Assembly (NCBI GenBank): GCA_963971405.1
Contig: OZ020484.1
Coordinates: 42,988,770-43,052,769 of the forward strand
Length of the DNA: 64,000 nucleotides
Direction of reading: 5' to 3'
DNA from: Psococerastis gibbosa
Taxonomy: Eukaryota > Arthropoda > Insecta > Psocodea > Psocidae
This document shows, piece by piece, positions 1 to 12,540 of the stretch (position 1 is the first letter of the stretch; every line of letters begins with the position of its first letter). The notes beneath the pieces are model-generated. The model searched no databases. It was given only the letters and a program-made list of their open reading frames with translations, and was not told the DNA's origin. Both the position numbers and the translations under genes were made by a program.

Positions 1-261
1 GCCCAGGACAGCTTTTCTGGGGTCCCGAATCCCGGTTCCACAAGGAAAAGTAAGGGACTTTTGATATACAGTATATGGCGTTCACGGTACCATAACAAAC
101 CCCCCCCCCCCCCACCGGCTACGGCCTTGATGTCGTAGGTCTAATATATTGTTATATTCGTTATTATTGCGATTCAGTACGTGTCACGTGTTAATCATGA
201 ATATCCTAAAGTTGTAACTTCCTGAACCAAACTATTGTATATACGGTTGTTGTCTGTCGTT

Positions 262-335
262 GTTGTTCTTCGCCGGGGCTTTATCGACTGAGGCCGCTTG
301 TGAGGGCCCATAGAGCGACCCCGACTTTCCTCGCT
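262..335 (-). mobile_element. Family B-related fragment
   Basis: Shares AGGGCCCATAGAGCGACCCC and the following GACTT with the 3' half of family B. The rest is not recognisable. Confidence 0.4.
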
Positions 336-968
336 CTCTATATATACGGTACCTAACTATTTAAAAGAGGGATACGACCTAGTGGCTTTTCTTTCAACTA
401 ATAAATACCGATATATGCCTATGTGAATTTTAAAGGAATCGTTAGAGCCGTTTCTGAGGAAGCATTTTTTTTTTATTACTTTTTCGTTTTTCAAGCAGGT
501 AGCCTGCCTAAAAATACTCCCATACTGAATTTATCTTAAATAACGAAGAAAAAAAAATAGTGCTAGACAATAATTTTTGTGAACCTACACGGTACATGCC
601 GAATTTTTTCAAATTCTTAAAAAATTTAGACTACGACATCAGTTAAAATTCTGTATATGCACATTGAAAATGTTGCCCTTACTTTTGGACCACCCTGACG
701 TTGGAAATGCAGGTGCTCACATGATCTTGCCCCCATCCCCATTAGCTCATTGAATCGGCCATTGCCGCCATTTCGATTCGGGACAGTCCTTGAAATGGTC
801 AGCGGGCGAAATACGCATGGAGTCATTGGACTCACCGCACTAATTCACCATGCCCAAAAGTCTAGTCTGCTCGTTGCTACCCTGTTTCTTTTGAGCTTCA
901 GCTTGTAAGTATAATAATTCAATTATTCAGTTAACATAATATGTATTCTGTACTGTATGTACGCCTAA

Positions 969-1348
969 GGTGCCCATTCCATTGACCGGCTAGGGCTATT
1001 TCCAAAACGGTGACGTGGTAGCAGACACTCAAGACTTAGGTGGCGTTTCCACCGACCTCACATTGCAGAATTGACGGAAATGTTTATTTTCCTCTATGCC
1101 ATAGTTAAAATTGATCAATGATCATACAATAAAATTACAAACAAACAAACTAAAATTAAAAAATGGCTTCATGGGATATGTTAATTACAAACATTTTAAT
1201 AGATTTCTATAAAAAGAAAAACAAACATTTCCGTGAATGCCACTTGCAATCTGCAATGCGAGTTCGGTGGAAACGCTACCTAAGTCTTGAGTGTCTGCTA
1301 CCACGTCACCGTTTTGGAAATAGCCCTAGCCGGTCAATGGAATGGACC
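969..1348. mobile_element. Harbinger-like palindromic MITE, copy A1
   Basis: About 130-bp inverted arms containing CCGGCTAGGGCTATTTCC, GGTGACGTGGTAGCAGACA and the AAGACTTAGGTGGCG box, joined by an AT-rich middle. The left flank is TAA; the right end lost two bases. Confidence 0.8.
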
Positions 1349-3685
1349 ACAGAACAACATAATATATAATGGAATGGGCGCCGAAGCAAAATGTAGGAAA
1401 ATTTAAATTTTTAACGCAAAAAATTGGTACCCCAAAATTACATAATTTTCATTTTTAATGTCATTACTCAGCAAGTGATTAAAAATGTGGCTCATTTAAA
1501 TTGTAAGACTGCTTTGTGCATCATGTGCTATGGCAATAGGGTATTTTTAGGTGAGATTTTAAGTGCTCACTGGTTTTTATGAAAGAACTAAGGTACCAAA
1601 ATTTTATTCTTTAATTTTTTGTTATTTCAGAACGACGTCCGAGAAGATGCCGAGCGCACATGGAAGCCATAGCCTAGTAGCCTATAAACTGTAGGAAAGT
1701 GCTTCCGACTAACGCAATCAGATCAAGCGGCCTACCAACCACAGCAATGTGTTTAGACGAGGTTTCTCCCAACATTTTGGAATTCTGTACGAACGAGGTT
1801 CATTCAGGGTACTGCCTGGGGACGAACAAGGTAGGCTAAATATTTCTTTATGTAAAATTCTGTTTGAGCTGCCCCTCATGAAATCACAAAATTTGGTTTT
1901 ATATCGTTGATTTAGCTTTAAGGAAACCCATTTCCGAAAGAATTAAAAGTCGGAAAAGTATAGTTTTTGATTTACAGCCGAATTTAGTTCGATTTTTTGC
2001 ATGGGCAGGCATAGGGACAAATTGCTCATAGAATTTTTTATGGATGGAACATTGTCAGAGGCATGTAAATAAGACAACCCTTGCTTAAAATATGAATTCC
2101 CTTGCAAATGGGATATAAATAATTAGAATACTCGTGACTTCGTGGTATTTCATTTTAAAATTCTAAATTCTAAAACTCTTAAGTTTTTGTTATTTTTTGT
2201 TTATGCAAATGGGATGTTTTCCTTCCATATTAAAAGCATTTTCATTCGACTTTTGATACAGCGAGGTTGCTCAAACAGAATTTTACCTTTCTTTATTATT
2301 TTTAATCTTATCCTCGGATTAAAAATGGAAACAAGGCGATTTTATTGTGGAATCAATGTTGTTGTTGATAATAGCTTGTAATGCTATTACTGCCAATATT
2401 CTATCGATCACAGTAAAGTTGATTTAGTGGTACCCACAAACACCGTCCAATTAACTATTCCGCATAATTTTAACCAAAGCACTTCTGATGTCGTCCAACT
2501 TGGCGAGCCTCTTGAAAATGGTTTTGTTTACATTTTCAAACCCAGGACCCAAGTTCATTAATTCTAAATGGCATAGTAGTAGGCCCGCCGGTAAAGTTAT
2601 TGAGAATTAAAGGTTATGCACAGTATTATAAGGTACTGATATAGCCAAATAATTTTTTCATTTCAATATTTTTTTTTTGTGTTGGACAACGTTACAGCTA
2701 CTGTGTATGTTTAAGGTACCACCAACCCACCGCTTTATTTAAGTTATTATCAGGAATTAAGGGATCGGCAAAACTTTTAATTATACGCCCAAATGGTAGG
2801 CCTATCTCGGATTACATTTTCCAAATTAAAATTTGACAAGCAGGTCCCTTAAGCATAGAAATGGTATTATTATGCCAAACGGTCCATTTTGCATGTCAAA
2901 TTAAAGGGCTTAAAATTACCTAACGTTGAAAATAATAGTCTAAGCTAGGTAAAGAACAATTTTAAGAGTATGGTAGTTACCCTCTATTTTTTCCCCGAGT
3001 GAAATACCAACTGCGCCATAGGCTAAACGCTGCTAAAGTCCCACAGTGAGTGGCTAAACGGGGCCCACCAACGCAGCGCATGGAACAGTTTTTGTTATTT
3101 TGTTGTAGGATTATTGGATGTACCATGCATTGGAACATGGGGGGGGGGGCATCCTCCTTTATATTAATCGGTGAAGAATGCTGGCGCCATTGCCATCCAA
3201 TATATAGTCCCACCGACCACTTTTCCAAGCTTTGGTGGAACCTGGCTTTAGTGTCCCTACCACAGGCTGTCATCAAAATGTTGAAGAACTTCTTCTTTCT
3301 ATACTAATGATTGGCTTTAAGGGTACTATTGGTTTATTTCCTAATGGAAAAGCAAAAAAAAAAATACACCTTTAAAGTTAATCCCCTTCATAATTATTGG
3401 TATACGTTTAAGCATTAATTATTCTTTGTTATTTTATACAGTAGTGGAAACGTCCGTGTCAAAGCCAACCCCACATGTAGTGGTAAGAACGTCAATAGCC
3501 AAGACATGACCGCCCGTTATGGTGAGACTATCACCGTCCACAGTGGCTAGATCTTCTCTGCCCAAAGTTCATCACCACCCGCAGTGGCATGATCATCACC
3601 GCCCGCAATGACGAAACCAAGAGCAACCTCTGTGGAAAAACCAGTGACCACCAGTAGAAAAGGGCCTGCCTGCCTACCAAAACGG
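1349..3685. other. Gene-free AT-rich stretch
   Basis: Apart from the diverged palindrome copy at its start I see no gene. Two overlapping opposite-strand open frames at 2977-3307 have no recognisable features. 3490-3650 has imperfect ATCACCGCCCGC-type short repeats. Confidence 0.6.
1395..1635. repeat. Diverged third copy of the AT-rich element
   Basis: AAAAATGTGGCTCATTTAAA, TTGTAAGACTGCTT, GTGCATCATG and AGGGTATTTTTAG follow the order of the 6.8-kb element. Borders uncertain. Confidence 0.45.
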
Positions 3686-3695
3686 TAAGTTGTAA

Positions 3696-3988
3696 CTAGA
3701 GAGAGTAGTATTAGTGTTCGTCGGGTTAATAACGACTTAGGCCTCATATTTGGGCCCATAGAGCGACCCCGACTTGACTGTCCTACGCCAGCCCATAGGA
3801 CAGTGGACCTCCTGATTATAGTGGATTCCGAACCACTTGGGAAACACAGTGAAGTCACACGATTAGTTCGGAGGTGACCAGGACAAGTCCTACCACGTTT
3901 CTCTACCGGCACTGTGCACACGACCAAGTTATCTGCAGCTTTGAACCTGCTCTGGTCCGGTGGATTCAACTTGGTATGGCGGCCGGTC
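3696..3988 (-). mobile_element. Family B repeat (SINE-like), copy B1
   Basis: 293 bp between perfect TAAGTTGTAA duplications (3686-3695 and 3989-3998). Minus strand begins GACCGGCCGCCATACCAAG and ends with a CTA-rich tail. Most of its length is open in one frame ([29 protein letters not shown]), as in the 63.3-kb copy. Confidence 0.85.
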
Positions 3989-4855
3989 TAAGTTGTAAGT
4001 AAGCTTTATGCTGTAAGTCATTCGTTCTCGTAGCGTAGGCTAGCCATTCAATAACCGTCTCACAATAAATCAGCCAACCCCTGTCGGACCTGCAAGTGTT
4101 AAGCATTATTACAGCATTGTGGCAGGTTTTCGTCAGTCACTATGCAATACTTGATTGTTCACTTGTTGCGGCAAGTCGGAGACTCTAACAAGAGGCACTC
4201 TTAATGTCCACGGCCACATTTGTGCGAAAAAATGTTTTCATTCTTTTTTGTAATCACGTAACAACCTCGTTGAGTATCATATTACCTGTAGATTCCCACC
4301 AAGAGTCATCAAGGCGTGTCGCCCACAAATTAGTGTTGCACCAAATGCCGTCGACATAATGGATTTTCCAAGATTTAATAAACGAGTAATTAAATCTGGC
4401 TGCGGCAGGCATAGGTGGTGGTACCCGCGGCTTGTACGTAACGTATGCATTTACCAAACACTTGATTGAGGGCGGCTTTTGATTCAGGGAAACATGGAAT
4501 GAACAACTGTGTACAAATCTACACATTTTTCGAAATTTCTGATGCCGGCATCTAACCTAAAAAATGAGGCCTAACTCTAGGTATAACTTTAATCCATTTT
4601 CAATTTTATGTTTTTTCAGTTAACGCACAACATAGCGTCTTCACTGTGTTTTCACTGGGATATTTTAGAAGTCACCCGTGGCACCCACAGACAGGCGGCG
4701 AAATGGTAAGTTCCACAATATAAACTTTGTTCAAGGGTGCGTTCTAAGCATAGAATATACAGTACATGTTCCAGACGATTCTATAGAGTAGGTTAGTGTA
4801 TACAAAGCAGGTTAACCGTGGCACCTGCTAAATTGTTTCCAATTATCTGTAGCCT

Positions 4856-5538
4856 GATCATGGCGATTATAATACCGGAGTTAATATAATACCATGTCAC
4901 GTGATGGTGTTAATTCAATTGTTTCAAATAAATGAATAGCTAATTACAGAATTTTTTAAAATGTGATATTGGCAATACTGAAGAACTGTACTGACATGTA
5001 GTGAATATAAATAGCAGATATAAACACATATCGCCCTAGAAATATAAAAGTTTTAATTTTCAATTATGATATTAAAGATTATAAATAATTAGTCTAAATG
5101 TAAGGCAAAAAAAATGAAGAAACTCACCAAAAATGTACTCCTTCAGTTGTTTAAATAGACACAATTTGAACAATTGAAAGATCTTCAGCTATAATTTTGG
5201 TGAGTTTAATCATTTTTTCTGCCTTAGATTCAGACAAATTATTTATAACCCTTAATATATTAATTCAAAATTAAAACTTGTTTATTTCTAGGGCGATATG
5301 TGTTTATATTAATATATTTGCTATTTATATTTGTTCAGTTCTTCAGTAATGCCAACATCACAATTTAAAAAATTTTGAAATTTGCTGTTCATTGAAACAA
5401 TTGAATTAACACTATCACCCTAAAACGGGCCTAGCCTATAGGGAAAAGTGACAAAAACCGTAAACTGTATTTTGGAAATATATTTTGATTTGATTTGACG
5501 TGACATGGTATTATATTAACCCCTGGTATCCATGATCC
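4856..5538. repeat. Large inverted repeat (palindromic element), arms about 275 and 340 bp
   Basis: GATCATGG, GTTAATATAATACC, CATGTCACGTGA and TTCAATTGTTTCAA on the left mirror the right end. The loop of about 60 bp lies between AACTCACCAAAA and TTTTGGTGAGTTT. The right arm is longer because a SINE tail (5420-5498) is inserted. Confidence 0.82.
5420..5498 (+). mobile_element. SINE D 3' tail inserted in one palindrome arm
   Basis: AAACGGGCCTAGCCTATAGG to TTTGATTTGATTTGA matches the end of the copy at 24958-25027. It interrupts CATCACGTGAC of the arm, with no clear target duplication. Confidence 0.7.
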
Positions 5539-5851
5539 GGGTGCTGAAGCATAAAAACATTAAAATTGGTACATTTCATTAAATTAAAAATGTCAACGCG
5601 CAATAGCCTACTATGCTTACACACCAGCAGATGACTGACTTCAAATTGGATTCAAAATGGTGGATGGCAGTGCCTGTGTTATAAAGAGCCCTATACAATG
5701 AGCGAAATAAAAATAGCAAATGGTGAACACATTGAACGACCGCGTTATATAATGGAGCTAGACCAACTCGTTAACACTGCTGCTTAATGCTGCTGGTACT
5801 GCATTGAATAATTATGTAATTTGTTGCATTTAAAAACCAAAGCGTACTTTT

Positions 5852-6006
5852 GCTCAGATCGGGTGAATATTCCATGAAAGCAGAATTGCCCAACAGCACA
5901 ATGCGGACAGCATCAGAGAACTACTTAGCTGTGTTCATTTTTACAAAGTTGTACAAATTAGCGATTCCGTTTCATGGAATATGCAGGAGTACTAACTGAT
6001 CCGAGC
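5852..6006. repeat. Small inverted-repeat element
   Basis: GCTCAGATC plus ATTCCATGAAA at the left; TTTCATGGAAT plus GATCCGAGC at the right. About 155 bp, noncoding. Confidence 0.55.
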
Positions 6007-6788
6007 CAACATTACAGTGGAGGACAATAATTTATTAGCTGCTATGCGCTTAGCCTGCCCCATCCCACCTCAAACCATACCAGCAAGTTTATCATTTTAA
6101 GTTTCTCAATAAGTTAATAAGGTAATTTCTACATATTGTATGGTGGCTTCCACTGAGTTACAATTCAAAAGTAGGCTGCAATACGTCTCGTTATCGGGAG
6201 CAGTCTCAAGAAATCTGCCTGCACTAATGGTTTGGACGGATTTTCTAAATTACAATGTTTGTGGTTTCAGCATTCTATACGCCCTCTCCAAAGAGAACGA
6301 GAGACATTAACGGAGGTCGTCCTCAGCGAATAGGCCTACGTCATGAGCAGATTACGCAACGGCCCAAACAGCCTGCGGCAGGTTTTGTACTGGCGCTGCC
6401 GCCATAACGAGTGGAAGATTCCTGACGCAAAAAGTCTGGCTGCTGGCAGGGCCAATGAATCAGTCAATTATGCAGTCATGTAGCTGCCAAATAAGTTCAC
6501 TCCAAAATGTAAGTTAATGAGTTTTTTCTATTGAGAAACATGAGTCAATGCTAAGTTTAAGAAATTACATCTTGGGGGTATATTTTGTAAATATATCCCC
6601 AGAAACGTTGCTACCATAATCAGACACCCGATCGATGGATAATCCCAGATTTCTTGAAATTTCCGAGTCCCTTATCACTGTGTAGGAATTTTAGAGGAAT
6701 ATTTTTTCTAGTTTGACTTCTCATTGAGCTCTATGCTCAATGTTTCCTGTGAAATTTGACTTTTAACGACATTTTGTCCACTCCAATT

Positions 6789-7094
6789 TAATACTTTTTA
6801 TTTTTTATTTAATTAACTAAGCAAGTTATTAAAGATTTGGCTCATTCAAGTTGTAGAAGGCTACTTCATGCATCATATAATAAGGTATTTTTAATTTTTG
6901 AAATTGTAGTTTTTTCATAAACACAATAATGATTTATAAACTACCGAGTTTAAATTATTATTGTGTTTATGAAAAACTACAATTTTATAATTAAAAATAC
7001 CTTATATGATAGATTATATAGTCTTCTACAACTTAAATGAGTCAAATCTTTAGTAACTTGCTTAGTTGATTAAATAAAAAAATAAAAAGTACTA
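6789..7094. repeat. Palindromic AT-rich element, 141-bp arms
   Basis: Arms from TAATACTTTTTATTTTTTA to CATAAACACAATAAT and the mirror, with a loop of about 23 bp. AAATACCTTAT and CAAGTTATTAAAGATTTGGC recur near 57060-57150 and, diverged, near 1470. Confidence 0.8.
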
Positions 7095-7730
7095 AATTTC
7101 GGGCTGCCAATTTCCTATTGGTTGTACACTCTTAAACTGAAACCAAACATGGCTGACAATGGCAATACATTTGTCTGGTCAATTTCGGTCATGAAGCCAT
7201 AGAGAACGTAGGTAGATGAAACGCCTATGCGTTGTTACTGTGCCATGTCTGCTAAAGATTTCAACTGCCCAGAACAATAATAGGCCTAACTACCTAATAG
7301 CAGAGCCACTAATTCTTTCAGTGCCAGGAGATGTTGAATATAGAAATTAGTTCAAAATAATAACAATAAGAACAATAATAGTCACTTACAGCGATAATAT
7401 TCATGCAGGGTCTAGTAATAGGAGAGAAGCCTTTTCAGTGCCGAGATCATTTGAGACTGCAATATTAAATTAAACTTTTGACGGCTCATTGAGGACTACG
7501 ATAAATATTCAGGGGGGGGGGGGGTGGCCAATATTCTCATATGGACTCTCTCACATGGTTAAATTATAGTTTTCATTACTGTGATTCGGAAAAATTGGCC
7601 TTTTTGTGCAAAATTGTTAGAAAAGAAAGATATAATAAAAGATGGAAGTTTTATTGGCGCCAAAACTGAGTGGTAACGGAGTTTATTTGCCTGTGTAATG
7701 TCTGTGCTTTTTACAAATGGAGGCGATACT

Positions 7731-7850
7731 TACTTTACTTTTACTTTATTGTCGCCTTTGTCCTCAAGAAGTCAAGGGGGGTTGGCGGCACGGCAGTTGC
7801 GTTTTAAAATGACCCTGTTGAGAGCTTCTTCTCTGTTTATTGTGAGTCCT
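7731..7850 (-). mobile_element. Possible retroposon 3' tail
   Basis: Read on the minus strand, an AACTGCCGTGCCGCCAAC segment is followed by a CTTGACTTCTTGAGGACAAA stretch and an AATAAAGTAAAAGTAAAG tail. It resembles non-LTR 3' ends that finish just after a CRAANP-type codon block. No flanking duplication found. Confidence 0.3.
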
Positions 7851-8140
7851 CAGGTAGGAGATAAGAGATTCTAATTTTTTTTAATTCTTTTTTTTAGTTT
7901 CAGCTTAGCCAGAGATGGAGCAGTGGTCTTCACCCATAGCGGTCACAGCGGTCTTCACCTCCAGCGTCACACCTCTTCAACCTGCGGTGGAAAAAGTTGT
8001 CATCGCCTCCCGGGACCTCCCTCCGACACCAGCAGCAGATGATAGAACACGAGTCACAGCCCCCTCCAAACCATTTCTCTGTGTTACCCGCACCTCGTAG
8101 ACGGCAGCGCACTTACATGAACTGCTGTTCTTGGCTATGG

Positions 8141-8356
8141 TCCGGAAGAGTCGGCACGTGCGAGTCACCGATGATTTTTGGCATTGTAGCAAAGTAGTTG
8201 GAAAACCAGAGTTAAATTTAGGAGATTTGTGAGTCTGGCGTGAAGCCGACCGCACACCAGTGAACGGTTGCTCCTCTAGTTTGCCCGGTGGGTTTCGAAC
8301 TACCCATTTGCTACAGTGACAAAACATAGTCCGTGACTTGTTGGTGCCGAATAGTC
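8141..8356. repeat. Inverted-repeat MITE-like element
   Basis: TCGGCAC, AGTCAC and TGTAGCAAA near the left border recur mirrored as TTTGCTACA, GTGAC and GTGCCGA at the right. It accounts for much of a 148-codon minus-strand open frame here, which is therefore not called a gene. Confidence 0.5.
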
Positions 8357-9039
8357 CCTGTGTACTGGGCCTTTGGTGGCAGGACATTACATCTTCCTGC
8401 ACGGCTTTGTCGAAGGTATTCAATTACTATAGCGTTATTTTCCAAATGAGTGTTTCCGACATGCATCATTTATACTGTTGTTGTTTTGACTCTTATTTAA
8501 GCCCTATGATCCCAATTGAATTTTATGAGTAGTGCAAAGACTCTATGTATCTGACATTGAAAAAGACCAATCTGCGCATAAATAAGAACACTGCCTCAGA
8601 CGAAACAACAAGTTAATCCGATGAACTATCCAGGGACGACTTATGACCAGTGAGAGCACTTGATTATTATTTTACTACAGCTGTTGTGCCGAAGGGGGGG
8701 GGGGGTCCGCGAACTGTTCTTAATGGGAACCACAAAACTAAGTAACCAAACATCAAGGGAACATAAAACAACTGTGCTTGGAATCATTAAGTGAGGCTAT
8801 ACTTTATTAATTCAGGTAAAAAGAAAAAACCCGTCATTATCCATTTTTGATCAAAATTCGCCAGTGAAAGTTTTCCTTCTTTTATCATTTTGAAAACATC
8901 TCTGTTTTCTTACCCATCAGATCATTCAAATCATGGGGGTTTGCCGTCATTTCCTATGGATTCCTGTTCGAAAAAGGTCCTAAATCTTTACCCGTTTACA
9001 TTTTTTTTTTTAAGTTTTTTGTTGTTTTTTCCCCAAGCA

Positions 9040-12000
9040 TGCCAGAAATAATAGGGTAACCCAACTGCACCAGTAAATGTCACAATAACTTATTATACAT
9101 ATATATCTATACTGAAATATAAATTAAATAACTAGTTATTTTTGAACTGTTGAGAGCCATTTAAAGAGACGTGCTAATTGAGATGACTTTTCAGCCCATA
9201 TTTGATTCCCTCATTTGCATGATACAATACTAAGTAGGATATAATTTTTGTGATTACTTAATTGTAAGAAATGCGAAATATGTAGCCAGAATTTTTCCAA
9301 CGGTGATATCCATGTTCCAGCAGGGCCGACGCGTGAGAGTCAGTGGCGTAGTGTAGTTAGAATTTGTGTAGGGAGTCGGGGTGGCCTAAACTGCAATCAT
9401 GAGAAAGAAAAAAAAACTACGTAGTCCAAAAAGAAATAGTGACATTTAACACAAAATTAACACTCAATTCACTCACGTATTACCATCATGGGACACATGG
9501 ACGCATGCAATGTTGGGGCGTAGGTGTGGTATGACGTATCGCCTCTGTCGCTGAAAATTTCTATAACTGATCAATGCAGCTATGCTTAGCTTTTCAAGCA
9601 GTCAATCATACGAGATCCAAACATACAATATAAGATTGGTTTTTTCCCTATCTCATGTCTACCCGATTTTCGGGGCATCCAATGCTCTATATAGCCATTG
9701 ACACTTTTTGGGTGCCCTACACAGTTTGTACCTACTGTGTGTTGTGAATACTTTTTGGTGATTACCTACGTCATTTTATCATTTCTCATGGTTCTTCATG
9801 TTTTTAATAATAATAATAATTTGGGTTAATGAATGTTAATGTAATAATTGATTTCTAAGTGTAGGGACTCCCTACATGCATGCTACGCTACTGGGGAGGG
9901 TGGAAATAAGGAAATGAAAAATTATTAATGTTACGAGAAGCGTCTGAAAGGTTACTAATAATGACATATTTCTAATGCTGTGGCGAGTCAAATCGTCCAA
10001 ATTAGGCGTACTATTAAAAACCAGTCACTTTGACATGAAAAAACCTGGATTTATTAGATCAGTGGGAGCATGTTTTTTATGAATTTTGCAGGTGTCACTT
10101 GGCACTTCTTTGTGTATTCGGCACCTAGGTCAATGGTTTGTTGTCTTTTTATATTCGAATAAACAAGCAAAACGATGTAAGCTCATAAGTGCTCCCCGCC
10201 ATAATACCCCATTGTAAGAACTGTTTCGACTCCTCTCATATGAAAAAAACATTAGTGAATACTCTATGTAAAAAAATGGATAAAAGTCTAAAACTACCAA
10301 ATTAAATCAATGAAAAAATAAAATTGAAATCAAGAAGTAAAATTATGAATACATTTAAAGAATAGTGAATAAAAGACTATTCAAACCCCGACGTCTTGAT
10401 TGCTAGTTTAATAATATTCACGCGCCGGCTCTAGCTGTGTTTATGTTTAGCCAGGAACACTAAATTGAAATTTTGGAAGTAGGAGAAGGACCTCAAACAT
10501 CTAGAGTAGTAGGAAGCTTGGAAGGGGAAAGTTGGAAGGTCCTATTCAGCATGCCTTACACAGTCTATGTTGTTTTGTGTCAATGCATATTCTACGTCCC
10601 ATCAGCATTCCTTAGGGTACATCAGATTTGATGGATGCGCTCCCGTTCTCGATTTGCTTTATCTTTTGCCCCCAGAGCCACTGTCAATTTTTGGTAAGGT
10701 TCGATAGCTTCAGTACCGATTTGGTTCATCGCCTGCTGTTGCGTACAGTTTACGTATGCATGCCAGGCAAGGTCGTCTTCTTAAGGAGCTGGGGCTTCTT
10801 TTAACTTGTTCTCCAAAAGATTGCTTCACAAAATGAGTATCGGCTAGCCTCTAAGTTCTTCAACGGCTGGTTAAATTTTAGTTTGGAATGAAACGAGGTG
10901 TTTGGAGTGGATTATTGCGATAAGACAGTCAAGTGTATGAGTTGTATAGCGGGCGAACTATTGCAGCTGAGTGCAAGAAATGTGCTCGTATTCATAGAGA
11001 ACGCACGGCAGAAAAACAACGAAGGTCTGCTGTCCTACCATGGCCTACCATGTTGATTTAGTACCTTGGTTAAGTTATCTTATTAGTTGGTCCCTTTTCA
11101 TCAAGCCCCTCCGGCCCAGTTGCGTATATGTACAATCCATCTGGCTATGACTGCCCATAAGATTCTTACTCACTTCATCTCGAGAGCCTCAATTTAACTG
11201 TTCATGCTTTCACTTATAGTCCAAGCTTCGCATTCAAAATTAGGCCTATGGCATCTCACTTCGCGAGTAGAAAGAGGCAAACAGTATTTCAAGATTGCAG
11301 CTTCTTCATCTTCTTATTATTGCAAAAGTGGCCCAAAACATCTTCTATTATTTATCTACTTCTTACATCTCCCGTCCTGCGTTATCAATCCCCAAAGTCA
11401 TTCACATTTTTTAGTGTTTAAACATTCAACAGCCTTGTTATATAACATTGTAAGCCACGCTAGGGCTACTAGACAGGAGCCTGATGTGGTCGCACTTATT
11501 TATAAGATCCGACAGTATTAGATGGACTTCTTCGGGCAGCTGGGTCTCTTGAAGGTCTGGTGAAGTGTCTGTGAAGTGGGAAGAAAGAAGAGATGAAGAA
11601 AATACATTGTGAAGTGCCTAGGCTTAATTAAATTAGGTATTTGGTGAAGTGAAGTGAATGTGATTTGTAGGGTGGAGACACCTAGCTGCCTGACGTCGGT
11701 CCCTATACTGCCATTGCATCATATGCCTTTCCAAACATCTATGCCTACAGAAAGTTCTCAATCCAGCTAGCTTCACCCCGCTCTTCTGTCGGGTATGCAC
11801 TCTAGACGTGTTCTGAGCACTGAAGTCTATACTTATCATAGACTCAGCTACTATCGGTGGCCCGCTAAGCGACTCAACACCTAATTGTCAGTCCTTAATT
11901 CCACCGTTGTGCTGCCCAATGACCATGGCACTGGTCAGTCCACTGGTGTTAAGGGAAATTCCAATATCGAACTTCGGTCACTCACTCCATTCCAATTAAA

Positions 12001-12540
12001 ACTTCAACAGTGATAGTTGCTTGGGATCCGAGACGAATATTGTCTGATAACCATGTGAATGCATGCATATGATTGTCTTCTATTCGTCACTGATAACAAG
12101 AGCTTAATGTATGAGGAGCTTATAGGTTGCCACAGCTCAGGTTGTGAAGATTCCTCTTCTGGAAAACACATATTAAGAAACTACTCTGTGTCTTAGGAAA
12201 TTGATCTGCAACTGGTGTGACATCGGGTTCTGTTTCGCACAAATGCCGCCGATGTATTAACTCGTTACAGAGCTAAATCTTATCATCAATAGTACAGTGG
12301 CTCGTAAGGGACATTAGATTGAGCACGTTGATAATTTAGAGCGTAGCTTTTGAAAATGTTGCACCCTGAGGGCTCTGGTTAGATGTAGAATATGCGTATG
12401 ACACAGACAACTTGGATTGTGTAAGGCATGGTGTGGAATGGATTAGAAGTTCTCTATTAAGTTTCCTACCAATCAGTGTGCTTTGAGGTCCCAATATCCA
12501 ATGGCGGCGACTATTGTAGGGTGACCAAAAATAAATTCAC
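9040..12540. repeat. Tandem duplication, copy 1 of segment B
   Basis: Matches 15545-18290 in blocks: 9040-9535, 10300-10980 and 12160-12540, in the same order and orientation. About 1.2 kb at 10980-12160 is absent from copy 2. Contains no recognisable gene; ORFs of 60-105 codons here are not conserved between copies. Confidence 0.8.
9341..9893. mobile_element. hAT-type MITE, older copy
   Basis: Starts CAGTGGCGTAGTGTAG and ends CATGCTACGCTACTG, with GTAGGGAGTC and GACTCCCTAC just inside. Flanks GTGAGAGT and GGGAGGGT match at 6 of 8 bases, consistent with an aged 8-bp duplication. Part of its left half is also present in the duplicated segment near 15820-15960. Confidence 0.75.

Noticed and set aside
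2977..3307. Overlapping opposite-strand ORFs of 99 and 85 codons
   Set aside because: They include a G homopolymer, have no splice or domain support, and resemble nothing known to me.
3547..3969. 140-codon minus-strand ORF as a host gene
   Set aside because: It is the reading through a family B repeat, seen again at 63315.
7977..8423. 148-codon minus-strand ORF
   Set aside because: It overlaps an inverted-repeat element and overlapping ORFs on both strands; no domain recognised.
12220..12290. Possible BEL/Pao-like polyprotein fragment (NAADVLTRYR)
   Set aside because: Only ten residues of vague similarity; both duplicate copies lack any supporting RT, protease or integrase motif.
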